The notes under the pieces were generated by a model, which searched no databases, was not told the DNA's origin, and saw only the letters and a list, made by a program, of their open reading frames with translations. Of a DNA stretch of 64,000 bases, positions 8,560 to 16,886 are shown piece by piece. Numbering within the stretch: the stretch's first letter is position 1; every line of letters begins with the position of its first letter. The DNA is from Gammaproteobacteria bacterium (GTDB lineage Bacteria > Pseudomonadota > Gammaproteobacteria > Steroidobacterales > Foliamicaceae), in the NCBI GenBank assembly GCA_028821145.1, contig JAPPHC010000021.1, positions 1 to 64,000 on the forward strand. The letters run 5' to 3'. A program made the position numbers and the translations under genes.

Positions 8560-10062
8560 TTAGCGGCGGAGTGCGCGTAGCCGGACCAGGGCGGCCGCCG
8601 CGAAGATCGCTGCCACTACCGCGGTCAACGCCAGCGAGATCGGCCGGGTGATGAAGATCCGCAGGCTCCCGTCTCCGATCAGCAGAGACTGCAGGAAAGC
8701 GTTCTCCGCCATGCCTCCCAGCACGACGGCAAGAACCGTCGCAGCCGGGGAATAACCGAACCGCTTCATGCCGAAACCAAGCAGGCCCGTCGCGAGCAGG
8801 ATCCACGTTTCGATCATGCTGGAATGAAGCGCGAACGTCCCGACAATGCACAGCGTCACGATCACCGGCACGACCAGGCGATAGGGCACGTCGAGAAACT
8901 TGATGAACAGCGGAATGGCCACCACGCTCATCACTACCAGCATCAGGTTGCCCAGGTACATGCTGCCGATCAGACCCCAGACGAAGTCCGGGTTGTCGAC
9001 GATGAGCATCGGTCCCGGCTGCAGGCCCCACATCAGCAGCGCGCCGAGCAGGACCGCCGTCGCCCCCGAGCCCGGGATTCCGAGAGAAATCAGCGGCACC
9101 ATTGCCCCGGCGGAGGCCGCATTGTTGGCCGCTTCGGGAGCCACCAGGCCGCGGATGTCGCCCTTGCCGAATTCCCCGGGGTCCCTGGCCACTCTCTTCT
9201 CGACCGAATAGGCGAGAATCGAACCTATCGTGGCACCGGAGCCCGGCAGCACACCTGCGATGAAACCGATCAAGGATCCGCGCGCGAACGTGAAGCGCGA
9301 AATCCGGAAGTCCCCGGCCCGCGGCCAGAACGCCCTGGAAAAAATGGTCACGCTGATGCGTTTCGCCGCCTTTTTGTGTTCGCCGGTGTAGATGCAGTTC
9401 AGGAGTTCTCCGATCCCGAACAGCCCGATGGCAACCGGAACGAAATAGATGCCGTCTATCAGTTCCGGCGATCCGAACGTGAACCGCTGCGCGCCGCTGA
9501 TGACGTCCACGCCGACGGTTGATATGGCGAACCCAAAAAGCGCGGAGATGATGCCCTTGAGCAGGCTGTCGCCCATCAGCGTAGCCAGCAGCAGCAGCCC
9601 CAGGAAAACAATGAGGAAGTACTCCGAAGGGCCGAATGACGCGGCGAAACTCGAGAGCGCGGGCGCGAACGCGCAAATCAGGACGACGCCGACCGCGCCC
9701 CCGACAAAAGAGGCAACCGCCTGCATCACGAGCGCCGGCCCGGCCCGGCCGGCCTGGGTCATGGGATAACCGTCGAGCGTCGAAGCCACGGTGGCGGACT
9801 CGCCCGGGGTGTTGATCAGAATCGAAGTGATGGTCCCGCCGTACATGGCCCCGTAGTAGATGCCGGCCAGCAGGATGATCCCCGTCGTGGGTTCCAGCCC
9901 CAGGGTCATCGGTATCAGGATCGCGATTCCCGCGGCAGGCCCGAATCCGGGAAACAGGCCGACCAGCATTCCCACGCACACGCCCACAACGAGGAAGACC
10001 AGGTTCTCGAGCGACAAGGCCAGAGCGAGGCCCGACGCAAGATTGGCAAAGAGGTCTTCCAT
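8560..10062 (-). CDS. tctA: tripartite tricarboxylate transporter, large permease TctA
   Basis: A 500-residue inner-membrane protein with about 10-12 predicted membrane segments. It forms the main channel of a TTT-type solute transporter driven by ion gradients. The family hallmark near residues 34-48 (GLFPGFGPAAGIAILIPM) and the block YYGAMYGGTITSILINTPGE are present, and a second glycine-rich block (GFIAGVLPGSGATIGS) marks the internal repeat. It follows tctB after 12 bases and tctC further upstream, the canonical gene set. In characterised members substrates are citrate, tartrate and other carboxylic acids. The neighbouring C4 sugar-acid enzymes suggest a hydroxylated C4 acid here. Confidence 0.95.
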   Translation of the reverse strand: MEDLFANLASGLALALSLENLVFLVVGVCVGMLVGLFPGFGPAAGIAILIPMTLGLEPTTGIILLAGIYYGAMYGGTITSILINTPGESATVASTLDGYPMTQAGRAGPALVMQAVASFVGGAVGVVLICAFAPALSSFAASFGPSEYFLIVFLGLLLLATLMGDSLLKGIISALFGFAISTVGVDVISGAQRFTFGSPELIDGIYFVPVAIGLFGIGELLNCIYTGEHKKAAKRISVTIFSRAFWPRAGDFRISRFTFARGSLIGFIAGVLPGSGATIGSILAYSVEKRVARDPGEFGKGDIRGLVAPEAANNAASAGAMVPLISLGIPGSGATAVLLGALLMWGLQPGPMLIVDNPDFVWGLIGSMYLGNLMLVVMSVVAIPLFIKFLDVPYRLVVPVIVTLCIVGTFALHSSMIETWILLATGLLGFGMKRFGYSPAATVLAVVLGGMAENAFLQSLLIGDGSLRIFITRPISLALTAVVAAIFAAAALVRLRALRR

Positions 10063-10074
10063 TCGTGTCGTGCC

Positions 10075-10524
10075 TCAGTACAACGGCGCCAGCACGCCCT
10101 GCGGAAGTCCCGCCTGCAGGACCACTTCGAACAACAGGTAGACCGCGGCCGAGAAGGCCACGGCGTACACGGCATTGAACCAGCCCCGGCCGCGATTGAA
10201 CCGATAGAGATACAGGCCGGTAAACGCGAATATCGTCAACAGGCTGCCGGCATACGGCAGCAATACAAGGAAAAGGGCAATCAGTCCCGTCACTTCGGCG
10301 ACGTCGCGCCAGAGTGCCCGAAGCGCCGTCCCCGCCTCCCGTTGCCGGCGATACTCGCGAATGCCGTTGGCGGCGGTCGTGGCGATCAGCAGGACGCCGA
10401 CGATCGCGGGGAAGAAACCGGGGCCAAGGCGATCCGCCCTGTCAAAAAGGTCGAGGGAATAAAGTGCGAACCCCGTATACGCCAGGGAAAACGCAAGCAG
10501 GGCCATCGAAAAGAGAAAACGCAT
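10075..10524 (-). CDS. tctB: tripartite tricarboxylate transporter, small permease TctB
   Basis: A 149-residue inner-membrane protein with four predicted membrane helices (around residues 5-22, 38-54, 78-105 and 118-138). Length and layout match TctB, the small membrane subunit of TTT transporters. The motif RADRLGPGFFPAIVG after the first helix is typical. It lies between tctC (19 bases upstream) and tctA (12 bases downstream) in one operon. The sequence is poorly conserved in this family, so the assignment rests on topology, the GxGFFP motif and gene order. Confidence 0.9.
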   Translation of the reverse strand: MRFLFSMALLAFSLAYTGFALYSLDLFDRADRLGPGFFPAIVGVLLIATTAANGIREYRRQREAGTALRALWRDVAEVTGLIALFLVLLPYAGSLLTIFAFTGLYLYRFNRGRGWFNAVYAVAFSAAVYLLFEVVLQAGLPQGVLAPLY

Positions 10525-10543
10525 CGCGGACCCGGGCGCCTGG

Positions 10544-11494
10544 TCAGTGGATCGAGCCGAACGAATTCAGGATGCGGCGATATTCCGAGTCCGTCCGGCC
10601 AAGATAGTCCCCGAAGTCATCCCCCCAGAGCACGGCGCCCGACAGCCCCCTGGTTTCCAGGTAGTTCTTCCATTCCGGGGTGGCGACGACCTTCTTGAGC
10701 ACGGCAATCCACCAGTCCCGGACGTCGGCCGGAATGCCGGCGGGCATGACGATACCGCGCGGCACCGCGAATTCGACCTCGTAACCCTGCTCGACGAAGG
10801 TCGGAACCTCCGGATACACCGTGCTCCTGGAATCCGCCGAGTACGCAAGCACCCTGAAGTTGCCGGCGGCGACCTGGCCCATGACCTCCGACGGATTCGA
10901 GACGAGCGCGTGGAGACTGCTGGACGTGAGGCCGGTCAGCAGACCCGATCCGTTCTGAAATGGAACGTAGGTGAATTCGATTCCGGCCGATTCGGCGAAC
11001 AGGCCCGCAACGACCCGGTCCGGTCCGGTCGCCCCGGTTCCGCCGATCTTCATATCGGATTGCCTGGCGCGAGCGACGAACTGGTCGATCGAGACGAACG
11101 GGGAGTCGGTGCGCACGACCAGGAACATCGCGTCGAGGGCAAGCAATGCGATCGGCGTGAAATCGCGATAGATCCAACTGGTTTCCGACACGATGGGCGT
11201 GGTCAGGAAGCTGCCGCTGGTCGATGTAATGACATAGGCGTTCCCGGCCTGTCGCGCTACGCGTCCGTAACCGATCGCGCCGCTGCCACCGGGGCGATTC
11301 TCCACCCGAACGTGCTGGTCGCCGTACAATTCGTACTGCCTGATGATGTCAACGACAGTGCGCGACATCAGGTCGTTGCCGCCGCCGGGACCGAACGCAA
11401 CCGTATAGGTCAGTGGCCGGACCGGGTACGCGGAGTCCGCGTCGGCATCGATCCACGCGAACGCCAGGACGAGCACTAACAAGACGCGGGACAT
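10544..11494 (-). CDS. tctC: TTT transporter periplasmic binding protein (Bug/TctC)
   Basis: A 316-residue periplasmic receptor that captures a carboxylic acid and delivers it to TctAB. I place the start at 11494 because the residues that follow (MSRVLLVLVLAFAWIDADA) are a signal peptide. A longer in-frame start at 11617 would put 41 unlikely, cysteine-rich residues before it. Family motifs include YPVRPLTYTVAFGPGGGNDL, the RPGGSGAIG block, TGPDRVVAG and VSNPSEVMGQV. It is the first gene of tctCBA and is divergent from the dehydrogenase at 11632, sharing an AT-rich 137-base control region. Confidence 0.93.
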   Translation of the reverse strand: MSRVLLVLVLAFAWIDADADSAYPVRPLTYTVAFGPGGGNDLMSRTVVDIIRQYELYGDQHVRVENRPGGSGAIGYGRVARQAGNAYVITSTSGSFLTTPIVSETSWIYRDFTPIALLALDAMFLVVRTDSPFVSIDQFVARARQSDMKIGGTGATGPDRVVAGLFAESAGIEFTYVPFQNGSGLLTGLTSSSLHALVSNPSEVMGQVAAGNFRVLAYSADSRSTVYPEVPTFVEQGYEVEFAVPRGIVMPAGIPADVRDWWIAVLKKVVATPEWKNYLETRGLSGAVLWGDDFGDYLGRTDSEYRRILNSFGSIH

Positions 11495-11631
11495 ATCCGG
11501 ACGATTATGGGTTTTTGCACAACAAAATACACAACTGCTCCCGAATTTCGTTCTTTTGGCACCGATATTGCATTTTGTCACACATTTAGCCAATATGTAA
11601 CGCTTCGTCACGACCAACGGCGCGAATTACG
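11495..11631. promoter_or_regulatory. divergent control region, tctC / dehydrogenase
   Basis: A 137-base stretch, clearly more AT-rich than its surroundings, separates two divergent starts and must hold both promoters. I see TTGGC and GCCAA half-sites near 11555 and 11590 that could form an inverted repeat. I cannot pick convincing -35/-10 pairs. Confidence 0.4.
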
Positions 11632-12696
11632 ATGAATTTCCTGGTACTACCTTGCGACGGCATCGGACCGGAAATCATAGAAGCTTCGATGACGGTGCTC
11701 CGCGCACTGGACGGCAAACTCGGGCTGGACCTGCAATACGAGTATGACGACGTTGGCTTTGCGAGTCTCGAAAAACACGGGACGACGCTGCGGGACGACG
11801 TGCTGGAAAAAGCGGCCGATTGCGACGGTGTCATTCTGGGGACCCAGTCGCATGCCGACTATCCGCCGCCGGAAGAAGGCGGGCGAAACGTGTCCGCCGG
11901 ATTCAGGGTCGGGCTGGACCTCTACGCCAATATCCGGCCTGCGCGCACACGGCCGTTTCTCCCGTCCAATCTCGCCGGGGGCAAGACCATGGACCTCGTG
12001 ATCATGCGCGAGGCAACCGAGGGCTTCTACCCCGATCGGAACATGACGCGGGGCTGGGGTGAAGTCATGCCGAGTCCGGACATGGCGTTGTCGACGCGAA
12101 AGATCACGCGCCACTGCAGTGAGCGCATTGCCCGCCAGGCGTTTGCATGGGCGATGAAACGCAGGAAGAAGGTCACGGCAATCCACAAGGCCAACAGTTT
12201 TCACATGACCGACGGCCTGTTTCTCGAGGCTGTCCGCGACGTTGGCCGTGATTTCCCGGAAGTGGAACTCGAGGAGCTTCTGGTCGATGCGGCGGCGGCT
12301 CACCTGGTGCGTACTCCGGAGGCGTTCGATGTGCTGGTAACCACCAATTTCTACGGCGACATTCTGAGTGACCTTACCAGCGAACTTTCGGGCAGCCTCG
12401 GGCTCGCCGGGTCGGTCATGGCCAGCGACACGCTGTGCTGCGCCCAGGCGCAGCACGGGTCCGCACCGGATATCGCGGGCAGGAACATCGCCAACCCGGC
12501 GTCGATGATGCTCTCGATTGCCATGCTGCTGTCCTGGATCGGCGAGCATCGCGACCGGCCGAAGTATCTTGAAGCGGGAGCGGTCATGACCGCCGCCGTG
12601 GACAAGGCCCTGGAAGACCCGAATACCAGGACTGGGGATCTCGGCGGCGGTGCATCGACCGCCGAGTTCTCGGAGGCAGTCACGGACGTCATCTGA
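11632..12696 (+). CDS. isocitrate/isopropylmalate dehydrogenase-family enzyme (tartrate dehydrogenase-like)
   Basis: A 354-residue NAD(P)-dependent beta-decarboxylating dehydrogenase. It carries CDGIGPEIIEA at the N-terminus, IMREATEGFYPDRNM (the substrate loop, where many members have RENTEG), HKANSFHMTDGLF with the catalytic Lys, and TTNFYGDILSDLTSELSGSL with the metal-binding Asp residues. It also has HGSAPDIAGRNIANPAS, which sets cofactor choice. The family oxidises 2-hydroxy acids such as isopropylmalate, isocitrate, tartrate or D-malate. No leu or TCA genes lie nearby, while a C4-acid kinase and aldolase follow, so a tartrate- or threonate-like substrate is more likely than leucine synthesis. 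First gene of the operon 11632-17698. Confidence 0.85.
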   Translation: MNFLVLPCDGIGPEIIEASMTVLRALDGKLGLDLQYEYDDVGFASLEKHGTTLRDDVLEKAADCDGVILGTQSHADYPPPEEGGRNVSAGFRVGLDLYANIRPARTRPFLPSNLAGGKTMDLVIMREATEGFYPDRNMTRGWGEVMPSPDMALSTRKITRHCSERIARQAFAWAMKRRKKVTAIHKANSFHMTDGLFLEAVRDVGRDFPEVELEELLVDAAAAHLVRTPEAFDVLVTTNFYGDILSDLTSELSGSLGLAGSVMASDTLCCAQAQHGSAPDIAGRNIANPASMMLSIAMLLSWIGEHRDRPKYLEAGAVMTAAVDKALEDPNTRTGDLGGGASTAEFSEAVTDVI

Positions 12697-12712
12697 GGCA
12701 GCATGCCGCACC

Positions 12713-13375
12713 ATGGACCCTCGGCGAATCACCGTCATTCACGCGACCGAAGCGTCGATGGCGCCCGTTGCCGATGCGTTTGACCGGAACTGGAGCGGTG
12801 CCGAGCTCACCCAGATCCTCGACGACGGCCTGTCGCGGGACCGGCAGCGCCAGCCGCGGCTGACGGATAATCTTCGCCGGAGAATTCACGATCTCGCGGC
12901 TTATGCCGCCGATTGCGGCGCCGAGGCGGTACTCTTCGCCTGTTCGGCGTTTGGTGAGGCGATCGACGCTGCGGCGCGGCAAATTCCCATTCCCGTCCTC
13001 AAGCCGAACGAAGCGATGTTTCGCGCCGCGCTGGACTGCGGTAACGAACTGGTGCTTCTCGTCACGTTCGAGCCGGCGGGTCCCGCCATGGCCGCCGAGT
13101 TCGGGGAAATGGCGGACCGCGCGCAGCCCTCGGCGCGCCTGACGACCGTGTACGTTCCCGGTGCGCTCGACGCCTTGCGGCGCGGCGACGAGACGACGCA
13201 CAACTCATTGATTGCGGACGCGGCCGGACAGGTATCGGGCGCCGACGCCGTCATGCTGGGGCAATTCTCGATGGCCTGTGCGAACGCGGATTGCGGACGC
13301 GCCACCAGCGTCCCGGTGTTCACCAGCCCGGACGCGGCCGTCGGGCAGCTTCGCGGTCTCTTTCACGGGGACTGA
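12713..13375 (+). CDS. Asp/Glu/hydantoin racemase-superfamily protein
   Basis: A 220-residue protein of the Asp/Glu racemase fold. The two active-site cysteines are visible: LFACSAFGEAID in the first half and FSMACANADCGR in the second. The N-terminus MDPRRITVIHAT is a first beta strand, which supports the ATG at 12713. GAGG lies about 14 bases upstream. Members racemise amino acids or hydantoins, isomerise maleate, or decarboxylate arylmalonates. Placed between a dehydrogenase and a four-carbon acid sugar kinase, it may act as a racemase or isomerase on a C4 hydroxy acid, in place of the isomerases (OtnI type) found in known pathways. That role is inference. Confidence 0.8.
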   Translation: MDPRRITVIHATEASMAPVADAFDRNWSGAELTQILDDGLSRDRQRQPRLTDNLRRRIHDLAAYAADCGAEAVLFACSAFGEAIDAAARQIPIPVLKPNEAMFRAALDCGNELVLLVTFEPAGPAMAAEFGEMADRAQPSARLTTVYVPGALDALRRGDETTHNSLIADAAGQVSGADAVMLGQFSMACANADCGRATSVPVFTSPDAAVGQLRGLFHGD

Positions 13376-13386
13376 GGCGCCGCGGT

Positions 13387-14661
13387 ATGTTGCTCGGAGT
13401 CATCGCCGACGATTTCACCGGCGCCAGCGATATCGCCAACGCCATCTCGCGCGGCATGGCCGGCGACGACGGACTGGCGGCGACGATTTATCTGGGCGTG
13501 CCGGAATGCGCCGATACCCGGGCAGTCGACGCCGGCGTCGTTGCATTGAAGAGCCGATCGATACCGGCGGGCCATGCGGTCAGCGAATCGTTGCGGGCCC
13601 TCGAATGGCTTCTGTCACAGGGCGCGAGCCAGATTTTCTTCAAGTACTGCTCCACCTTCGATTCCACCCCCCAGGGCAATATCGGCCCGGTCGCCGAAGC
13701 GCTCGCCGATGCCCTGGGCGTCAAGGGCGTCGTGGCCTGCCCCGCTTTTCCCGAGAACGGCCGCACGGTCTATCAGGGCCACCTGTTCGTCCATGACCGG
13801 CTTCTCAACGAGTCCGGAATGGAGAACCACCCGCTCAACCCGATGACGGACCCGGACATTCGACGCTGGCTTCGCAACCAGACGCAGGCGCCGGTGGGCC
13901 ATGTGCCCCTGGACACCATTCGCAAGGGACCGGCGGAGGTGTCGTGGGCCCTGGACGAATGCGCCGAATCCGGCAGTGTGCTGGTCGTCGCCGACGCAGT
14001 CGAAGACGGGGATCTCGTGATACTTGGCGATGCCGTCAAGCACTCGCCCCTGGTCACGGGAGGCTCCGCCATAGCGGCCGCCCTGCCCCGCAACTTTCCG
14101 GCAAGCGCCCGCAGCCCGGGGGCCATGGACGCCGCGGGGGCGGTAGACGGACCGGGCGTCGTGCTGGCCGGAAGCTGCTCGAACGCCACGCGGACGCAGG
14201 TTGAAATCCATGCTGGTAAACACCCATCCATCGCCATTGACGTTGCGGCCGTGATGGAGGGCCGGTATACGGCTGCCGAGCTTTTTGCATCGCTCGAGCA
14301 ATATCGCGGCAAGTCGCCGCTGGCCTACTCGAGCGACGCGCCGGAGGGCGTCTCCCGGCTCCAGAAACGGTACGGCGTCGAAAGAATCGCCGCGCGGCTG
14401 GACGAATTGTTCGGAAGCACGGCGGTTATGCTGAGGCGGGCAGGCTTCGAACGCATCGTGGTGGCCGGGGGCGAGACATCGGGCGCGGTGATCGACGCAC
14501 TGGCCCCGGCGCGGCTCGCGGTGGGTCTGGAAATCGACCCGGGCGTGCCGGCCCTTTACTCGCCGGATGCAAGCGATGCCTATGCGATTGCGCTGAAGTC
14601 GGGCAATTTCGGGGCGCCGGACTTTTTCGAGAAGGCCCTGACCGTAATGGCCGGACAATAG
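13387..14661 (+). CDS. four-carbon acid sugar kinase family protein (OtnK/DUF1537-like)
   Basis: A 424-residue ATP-dependent kinase. The start at 13387 gives MLLGVIADDFTGASDIA, the diagnostic N-terminal strand and loop, preceded by GAGG. The C-terminal nucleotide-binding half has RIVVAGGETSGAVIDAL, LEIDPGVPAL and LKSGNFGAPDFF, all hallmarks. Characterised members (OtnK, LtnK, DtnK) phosphorylate 3-oxo-tetronates or D-threonate at C4. With the class II aldolase five bases downstream, the likely sequence is phosphorylation of a keto-tetronate followed by decarboxylation to dihydroxyacetone phosphate. Which stereoisomer is used cannot be told from sequence. Confidence 0.9.
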   Translation: MLLGVIADDFTGASDIANAISRGMAGDDGLAATIYLGVPECADTRAVDAGVVALKSRSIPAGHAVSESLRALEWLLSQGASQIFFKYCSTFDSTPQGNIGPVAEALADALGVKGVVACPAFPENGRTVYQGHLFVHDRLLNESGMENHPLNPMTDPDIRRWLRNQTQAPVGHVPLDTIRKGPAEVSWALDECAESGSVLVVADAVEDGDLVILGDAVKHSPLVTGGSAIAAALPRNFPASARSPGAMDAAGAVDGPGVVLAGSCSNATRTQVEIHAGKHPSIAIDVAAVMEGRYTAAELFASLEQYRGKSPLAYSSDAPEGVSRLQKRYGVERIAARLDELFGSTAVMLRRAGFERIVVAGGETSGAVIDALAPARLAVGLEIDPGVPALYSPDASDAYAIALKSGNFGAPDFFEKALTVMAGQ

Positions 14662-14665
14662 AGTC

Positions 14666-15301
14666 ATGAATGCTGAAAACAGGCTGCGGGACGAAATCGC
14701 CCGGCTCGGCCGTTCGCTTTTCGAGCGCGGGCTGACGTCCGGCAGCACGGGAAACCTGTCCGCGCGCCTCGACGACGGCGGATACCTGGTAACGCCCACC
14801 GACACCAGCCTGGGCTTTCTCGACCCGGCCAGGCTGTCGCGGCTCGACTCCGAAGGCAACTGGATCGACGGCGACAAGCCGACCAAGGAAGGATTTCTGC
14901 ACATTGCCATGTACCGCGCGAACGCGGACAGGCGGGCCGTCGCGCACCTGCATTCGACCTACTCCGTGTGCCTGTCCTGTCTTCGCGGTCTGGATACCGA
15001 AGACATGCTTCCGCCGATCACTCCCTACGTGCTGATGAAAGTCGGCCGGGTCGCCAAAGTTCCCTTCTTCCCGCCCGGGGATGAAGCGCTGGGCCCGGTC
15101 ATCGAAGACAAGGCCCGGACCCATTCCGGGATCATCATCGCCAATCACGGCCCGGTCGTCGCCGCCCGGTCGCTGCGGGCCGCCGTGTTCGGCATCGAGG
15201 AGGTGGAAGAGAGCGCGAAGCTGGCCTTCCTGCTGCGCAACGAAGACGTCGAGTTCATTCCCGAGGACTATCGGCAGACCTTGCTGAAGTCGGGGAAGTA
15301 G
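14666..15301 (+). CDS. otnC: class II aldolase, probable 3-oxo-tetronate 4-phosphate decarboxylase
   Basis: A 211-residue class II aldolase/adducin-fold enzyme. Zinc ligands and substrate residues are visible: LTSGSTGNLSARL (23-35, phosphate-binding loop), AHLHSTYSVCLS with two His, and IIIANHGPVVAA with a third. Length matches OtnC (about 210). In known C4 sugar-acid pathways OtnC decarboxylates 3-oxo-tetronate 4-phosphate to dihydroxyacetone phosphate. The gene starts four bases after the kinase stop, a pairing that recurs in such pathways. L-fuculose-phosphate aldolase-like activity is the main alternative. Confidence 0.85.
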   Translation: MNAENRLRDEIARLGRSLFERGLTSGSTGNLSARLDDGGYLVTPTDTSLGFLDPARLSRLDSEGNWIDGDKPTKEGFLHIAMYRANADRRAVAHLHSTYSVCLSCLRGLDTEDMLPPITPYVLMKVGRVAKVPFFPPGDEALGPVIEDKARTHSGIIIANHGPVVAARSLRAAVFGIEEVEESAKLAFLLRNEDVEFIPEDYRQTLLKSGK

Positions 15302-15302
15302 C

Positions 15303-16886
15303 GTGGACCGCAGGGAGTTTCTGTACCAGGCGGGCCTGCTCTCCGCGTCCGCATTGGTCGGGTTGCCGGCGGGTGCGGCTTCGCCATGGTCCGAAGGCCG
15401 GATCAGGCACCTGATTCCGCTGTCGAACCACGACAGCATTCGGATCAAGGCGTCGTTTGCCGAACCGCAGGCCGGGCCGCAATTGAAGATCGGCGCTTCG
15501 GTGTTTCCGGGCCGGCAGCGCGACAGCCAGGGTCGCTTCTGGTCGTTCCATGCCACGGGGCTGGAAAGCGACACGGAGTACGAGTTGCTGCTGCAATCCG
15601 CCGGGGGCGGCCCGTTGGCGGAAAGCTGGCCGCTGCGAACGGCGCCTGCCCTGGATGCGTCGAAGGAGCACCTGCGGGTGCTGATGTACACCTGCGCGGG
15701 CGGTCCGGACAATGCGCAATGGCTGAACGGCGAATGGCGGTTCCTGCCGGTGGCCACCCGCCGGAGACTGCTGCGCCGGGCGCTGGACTTCAGGCCCGAT
15801 ATCGCGATCGGCGTCGGCGATCAGACCTACTTCGACCAGTGGATTTCGCCCCGCAAGCGCGGCGGGCAGCATGCGGCCAACCGCGAGCGGATCTACGGCC
15901 GGTACGGCAATTTCGACCGCGACAGGCCGCTGTTCGGATCGAACAACGAGATCGTGCTGACGCGGTGCCTGGACGAACAGATCGCGAGCCTTTACGGAAC
16001 GGACTTTCGCTCTATTCCGCTCATCCTGACCCAGGATGACCACGATTACTTCGAGAACGACGAGGGAACGGACGAATTCGTGACCTTTCCGCCCGGCAAT
16101 TTCAGCGCCCGTCTGGGACGGGCGCAGCAGAGCCTGTATTTCCCGGAATTCCTGCCCGATCTCGATCGGCCGGTCCATCTCGCCGGTTCGCATTCCGACG
16201 GCATCAGCGAATCGTACGGATCCTGTCGCTGGGGGCGGCTGGCCGAATTCCTGCTGTACGACTGCCGCCGGTTCATATCCCTTGCGGGACCGTCGGCAAG
16301 ATTCGTCGAAGAGGACGCCGAACGCTGGATCACGGCCCGCACCCGGGTCGAGACGGCCGTTCGCCACCTGGTGCATGTTCCATCCACTCCCTTCGGCTGG
16401 ACGGCGGGCAAGTGGGGCGAGTGGTATCCGGATGTCCTTCAGGCGGACGGCAGCCTGGGGGTAGAACAGCCGAAACCGTATTGGCAATCGGGATGGTTCC
16501 GTCAGCACCAGCGGCTGCTGTCGGCGATCGGCGGACAGAAATCCAGGGTTCCGGTCGTCGTGTCGGGCGATTTGCATGCGGTCGCGGCCGGCCGAATACT
16601 CGAGAGCGGCGAGTTGGGCCTTGACTCGCCCGTCAACGTCTTTCTCTCCGGTTCGATCGGCACGGGGAACGGTTGGCCCAGCTCCGCCCGCGGAGTCGGC
16701 GCTTCGCCGCCACAAAATGTGACAATCGACGAACACCTGGAGCCCCTGGAGAGAAACGGTTTCACGATCCTGGATATCGATCCCGAGGGATTGACGGTCA
16801 GGCAGTTCGCCTGGGACCGTGCTCTTGGAATTGAAGCCATCGACACGCTTGAGCCCCTTTCGGAGATACGACTGGATCGGAAATGA
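15303..16886 (+). CDS. second PhoD-like phosphatase, Tat-exported
   Basis: A 527-residue PhoD-family metallophosphatase starting at GTG 15303, one base after the aldolase stop. The N-terminus MDRREFLYQAGLLSASALVG is a twin-arginine signal. Metal-binding blocks are GVGDQTYFDQ (170-179), TQDDHDYFEN (243-252) and VVVSGDLHAVAAG (418-430). It is only distantly similar to the product of 182-2329. The tight coupling to the catabolic genes suggests that a phosphate ester is hydrolysed in the periplasm and the resulting alcohol or acid is imported by TctABC. That is inference. Confidence 0.83.
   Translation: MDRREFLYQAGLLSASALVGLPAGAASPWSEGRIRHLIPLSNHDSIRIKASFAEPQAGPQLKIGASVFPGRQRDSQGRFWSFHATGLESDTEYELLLQSAGGGPLAESWPLRTAPALDASKEHLRVLMYTCAGGPDNAQWLNGEWRFLPVATRRRLLRRALDFRPDIAIGVGDQTYFDQWISPRKRGGQHAANRERIYGRYGNFDRDRPLFGSNNEIVLTRCLDEQIASLYGTDFRSIPLILTQDDHDYFENDEGTDEFVTFPPGNFSARLGRAQQSLYFPEFLPDLDRPVHLAGSHSDGISESYGSCRWGRLAEFLLYDCRRFISLAGPSARFVEEDAERWITARTRVETAVRHLVHVPSTPFGWTAGKWGEWYPDVLQADGSLGVEQPKPYWQSGWFRQHQRLLSAIGGQKSRVPVVVSGDLHAVAAGRILESGELGLDSPVNVFLSGSIGTGNGWPSSARGVGASPPQNVTIDEHLEPLERNGFTILDIDPEGLTVRQFAWDRALGIEAIDTLEPLSEIRLDRK

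Noticed and set aside
8432-9979. A 515-codon minus-strand frame overlapping tctA
   Set aside because: It is in the wrong frame relative to the conserved TctA motifs and is a composition shadow.
11632-12696. Calling the dehydrogenase leuB (leucine synthesis)
   Set aside because: The substrate loop differs (REATEG), no leu genes are near, and the operon is catabolic with a transporter and C4-acid enzymes.
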